Shown: positions 61,286 through 64,000 of the stretch, piece by piece | Layout: each line of letters starts with the position of its first letter | How positions within the stretch are numbered: position 1 is the stretch's first letter | NCBI GenBank assembly: GCA_965116665.1 | Contig: OZ220709.1 | Location: forward strand, 1,798,001-1,862,000 | Origin: Aldehydirespirator sp965116665 | GTDB taxonomy: Bacteria; Actinomycetota; Acidimicrobiia; Acidimicrobiales; Aldehydirespiratoraceae | DNA length: 64,000 nt | Reading direction: 5' to 3' | Position numbers and translations under genes: made by a program | The notes under the pieces: generated by a model | What the model was told of the DNA's origin: nothing | The model's input: only the letters and a program-made list of their open reading frames with translations | The model's database searches: none

Positions 61286-63160
61286 ATGCAAGTTGACCGG
61301 CACCGGATCGCCAAGATCGCCTTCGCGGCGCTGCTGGTGCTCGGGTTCTGGGCGGTCCTGCCCGGCGCTGCTCGGGCCGCGCAATCCGAAGTCGACCAGA
61401 TCGCCACCTACCAGGACGTCGAGTTCATTCTCAGCACGTTCTCGTTCCTTGTGTGGGGGGTGCTGGTGATGTGGATGGGCGCCGGATTCACCATGCTGGA
61501 GGCCGGCACGGTCCGCACCAAGAACGCGTCGATGATCTGCCTCAAGAACGTCGGCATCTACTCGATCGCCGCATTGTCGTACTTCGTGGTGGGTTACAAC
61601 CTCATGTACCTGGACGTCGACGGTGTGATCGGCACATTCCGGTTTCTCCACGGACCCACCGCCGCCGAGGTGGCGCTGTTCGACGGGGCCACGGGCCGCG
61701 TGGACGAGATCGTCTCCAGGGGACATGCGTCGATGTCCATCTGGTTCTTCCAGATGCTCTTTGTCGCCACCACGGCGTCGATCGTGTCAGGTGCCATCCT
61801 GGAACGGGTCAGGTTGTGGGCATTCTGGGCATTCACGCTCGTGCTGGCCGCGTTCATCTATCCGATCGTCGGTGCCTGGGTGTGGGGCGGCGGCTGGCTC
61901 TACGAAATGGGCTTCCAGGACTTCGCGGGCTCCACTGCGGTCCACACCACCGGCGGATGCGCTGCGTTCGCGGCGCTGCTGGTCGTGGGACCGCGCCGCG
62001 GGAAGTTCCGTCCCGACGGCAGCGTGAAGGCCACCCCGCCGTCCAACGTGTTGGTGGCGACGCTGGGAGTGTTGATCCTGTGGCTGGGCTGGTTCGGGTT
62101 CAACGGCGGCTCGCAGCTGGTGCTGGGCACGCCCGGGGACGCGGTCGTGATGAGCAGCGTCCTGGCCAACACCCACCTCGCGGCGGCCAGCGGCCTGATT
62201 GTCGCGGTGGTCGTTGCTCGCCCCCTCTTCGGCCGTCTGGGCGTCGCCTCCAGCCTCAACGGTGCCCTGGCCGGACTGGTATCGATCACCGCAGCCCCGA
62301 ACATCGCCGAGAGCGGCTGGGCGGTCGTCATCGGCGCCGTCGGCGGCTTGCTGTGTTCTGTGGCGACCAAGCTGTTGGAGCGGCTGAAGCTCGACGATGT
62401 GGTCGGGGCCATCCCCGTGCACCTGGTGGCAGGAGTTTGGGGGACGCTGGCAGCAAGCATCGCGGCGGGAGCCGACCTGGGTGTCCAACTTCTGGGCGTT
62501 GCGTCGGTCGCAGGGTTCTCGTTCACCGCCTGCCTCATCGTCTGGAAGGTCATCGACCTCACGATCGGCATGCGGGTGTCGCGTGACGTGGAGTACGTGG
62601 GTCAGGACGTGGGAGAACTCGGAATCGAGTCACACCCGGAGTTCATGCTCGTGCCGGAGGACTTCGACGACTACCAGGCGCCGCTGCGCTCCCGCGAGCG
62701 TCGTGGCCGCCGAGCCCGGCCGCAAGAGAGTTTCGACCCACTACTCGATCCCGGTGACATCTGGGTGGATCCGCGCCAACCGGTTCCGTCGGGTTCGTAC
62801 CTGCCGCCTGATCCCGTTCCGCCTAGGCAGGCGCCCTCGCCGGGTGCGGTTCCGCCGGGTTCGTACCTGCCGCCTGATCCTGTCCCGCCCGGTTCGTACC
62901 TGCCGCCGGGTGCTGTTCCGCCCAGGCCGGCGCCTCCGCCGGGTGCTGTGCCACCTAGGCAAGCGCCTCCGCCGGGTGCGGTTCCGCCCAGGCCGGTGCC
63001 TCCGCCGGGTGCGGTTCCGCCCAGGCCGGTGCCGCCGCCGGGTCAGAATCCGCCGCCCAGGCCGGTGCCGCCGCCGGGTCAGAATCCGTCGCCCAGGCCG
63101 GTGCCGCCGCCGGGTCAGAATCCGTCGCCCGATGCGGTCCCGCCCGACCGGCGCGGTTAG
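61286..63160 (+). CDS. amt: Ammonium transporter with a proline-rich C-terminal tail
   Basis: A 624-residue Amt/Rh protein. Eleven or so helices carry GAGFTMLEAGTVRTKNAS, SIWFFQMLFVATTASIVSGA and DFAGSTAVHTTGG, the last with the first pore histidine. NTHLAAASG carries the second. The Amt core ends near residue 450. After an acidic linker about 130 residues are repetitive and Pro-rich (units like PPPGAVPPRPV and PPPGQNPSPRPV), encoded by near-identical DNA repeats between 62800 and 63130. The start has CGGAGGAG upstream. It conducts ammonium across the cytoplasmic membrane. The tail is not part of the usual family. Confidence 0.93.
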   Translation: MQVDRHRIAKIAFAALLVLGFWAVLPGAARAAQSEVDQIATYQDVEFILSTFSFLVWGVLVMWMGAGFTMLEAGTVRTKNASMICLKNVGIYSIAALSYFVVGYNLMYLDVDGVIGTFRFLHGPTAAEVALFDGATGRVDEIVSRGHASMSIWFFQMLFVATTASIVSGAILERVRLWAFWAFTLVLAAFIYPIVGAWVWGGGWLYEMGFQDFAGSTAVHTTGGCAAFAALLVVGPRRGKFRPDGSVKATPPSNVLVATLGVLILWLGWFGFNGGSQLVLGTPGDAVVMSSVLANTHLAAASGLIVAVVVARPLFGRLGVASSLNGALAGLVSITAAPNIAESGWAVVIGAVGGLLCSVATKLLERLKLDDVVGAIPVHLVAGVWGTLAASIAAGADLGVQLLGVASVAGFSFTACLIVWKVIDLTIGMRVSRDVEYVGQDVGELGIESHPEFMLVPEDFDDYQAPLRSRERRGRRARPQESFDPLLDPGDIWVDPRQPVPSGSYLPPDPVPPRQAPSPGAVPPGSYLPPDPVPPGSYLPPGAVPPRPAPPPGAVPPRQAPPPGAVPPRPVPPPGAVPPRPVPPPGQNPPPRPVPPPGQNPSPRPVPPPGQNPSPDAVPPDRRG

Positions 63161-63190
63161 GTGGGCAGGGTCGGTACGTAACGGACGCTG

Positions 63191-63739
63191 TTAGGCATCG
63201 GTCCACGCGCCCGGCAAGCACAGCACGCCCCGGCGGTCCTTCCGGCGCATCGTTACCGACAGCCATTGCTCGACCATGAGAGCGGCCTGCCTGCTCAGGG
63301 CCAGACTGCCCAGCGGTGACTGCAGGACGATGTCTCGGCCCGCGAGCAGGTGGATCGGCGGTTCGGTCCGCACGCGCAGCGACCCGTCGTAATGGGGACT
63401 GGCCGCCACCGGGAGGTAGCTCCTGAGATCGGCGAGAGCAGACGCGCGCCCCCGGACCAGCGCGGGGAACTCATGGGTCGTGTACGCGACCCACACCTCG
63501 CGGTCGCTGCGTACGAAGCCCGCGCCCCGTACCGGCGGTGGCTCACCGCCGCCGTGGATCAGCCAGTGCCGCAGCTTGGTGATGGCCACACTGGCGGTGG
63601 CGGCTTCCTCGCTGCCGCTGTTGATGAGGCCCGCGTAGACCTGGTGCACGTGCGCGGCAGTGATCCGGCTGATGTCACGCCCGCCGATCGTGTAACCACC
63701 GGCAGCGGCAATCTCCTCTATCTCCGAATACGTGTACAT
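63191..63739 (-). CDS. Hypothetical protein
   Basis: A 182-residue soluble protein. Residues 1-75 are helical (YSEIEEIAAAGGYTIGGRDI, TASVAITKLRHWLIHGGG). The rest contains strands such as VWVAYTTHEFPALVRG and GRDIVLQSPLGSLALSRQAA. I recognise no family or catalytic motif. It is convergent with the ammonium transporter gene, 30 nt between stops. Codon use fits a real gene. Confidence 0.6.
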   Translation of the reverse strand: MYTYSEIEEIAAAGGYTIGGRDISRITAAHVHQVYAGLINSGSEEAATASVAITKLRHWLIHGGGEPPPVRGAGFVRSDREVWVAYTTHEFPALVRGRASALADLRSYLPVAASPHYDGSLRVRTEPPIHLLAGRDIVLQSPLGSLALSRQAALMVEQWLSVTMRRKDRRGVLCLPGAWTDA

Positions 63740-63828
63740 GATCCCGCCGGATGGAGGGGCGCCCAGCGCCGGGCGCCTCGAGTTGAGCCTTCTGCATCAA
63801 TAGTTTCGATTATGGCGATCGGGCGAGA

Positions 63829-64000
63829 CTATCGCGCTGGAGCTCTGCGGGCGATCTCGCGCAGCCAGCGCCGGTACTCGATGGCGACCCGGTCGACGCC
63901 TGCGATCTGCAGCTCCGCGCTCAAGTCGACGGGGAGCTCCTCGGGGCGCTGGGACTCCACGAAGGCGTGGTCCTGGCCGATGACCAGCGCGTTGAAGTCC
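63829..64000 (-). CDS. C-terminal end of a gene cut by the window edge
   Basis: The last 56 codons of a minus-strand gene: DFNALVIGQDHAFVESQRPE, LQIAGVDRVAIEYRRWLREI and a TAG stop at 63829-63831. The frame is fully open to the window edge and has protein-like composition. The family cannot be assigned from this fragment. Confidence 0.6.
   Translation of the reverse strand, partial: DFNALVIGQDHAFVESQRPEELPVDLSAELQIAGVDRVAIEYRRWLREIARRAPAR

Overview
The window is a GC-rich chromosomal segment. Gram-positive-type lipoprotein transporters, a LacI regulator, an SDR-rich catabolic operon and the codon use suggest an actinobacterium, plausibly a member of Acidimicrobiia. No rRNA or tRNA is present, so this placement is inference.

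1-13.9 kb: two divergent ABC importers share a 369 bp control region. Leftward runs a branched-chain-amino-acid-type (HAAT) operon: binding lipoprotein, LivH, LivM, LivG, LivF, an odd ABC ATPase without a signature motif, three SDR dehydrogenases and a LacI-type regulator cut by the window edge. Most junctions are 4-8 nt overlaps. Rightward runs a BMP/nucleoside-type importer: a binding lipoprotein with nine 18 bp repeats, a double ATPase and two permeases. 13.9-19.4 kb: Na/Pi cotransporter, Cu/Zn superoxide dismutase-like lipoprotein, a CX5R phosphatase between two long hairpins, a DinG-type helicase and a VOC protein.

19.4-24.2 kb: a mosaic of small and broken genes. It holds VapBC, a NYN nuclease, a DUF2188 protein, a Panacea-domain antitoxin, a ribbon-helix-helix module, a truncated NYN gene, a frameshifted ADP-ribosylglycohydrolase, and duplicated fragments of neighbouring genes.

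24.2-51.4 kb: a defence island, all genes on the + strand. It begins with a HEPN-like protein, then a NurA-HerA-DNA methyltransferase cassette, a fused GmrS-GmrD type IV restriction protein and a KAP NTPase. A complete class 1 DISARM set in canonical order follows (drmD, drmMI, drmA, drmB, drmC), with every DISARM junction overlapping. drmA carries an in-frame TAA at codon 1035 of 1214. An extra gene is translationally coupled behind drmC; it looks like a PIN-type nuclease with two C-terminal membrane segments. It is split by an intact IS1380-family element (1695 bp, 4 bp CTAA target duplication). Removing the element and one CTAA restores a single frame of about 670 residues.

51.4-56.9 kb: a three-gene module (ASCH protein, HAD phosphatase, convergent PIG-L deacetylase) occurs twice, separated by a two-gene insert. 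The HAD gene of the first copy has a one-base frameshift. 56.9-64 kb: a small coiled-coil membrane protein, a dienelactone-hydrolase-like enzyme, an MFS transporter, a truncated SDR, a frameshifted SDR, an ammonium transporter with a long proline-rich tail, and two unrecognised genes.

Three of the lesions are single-base changes in or near G/C runs, so some could be sequencing errors.
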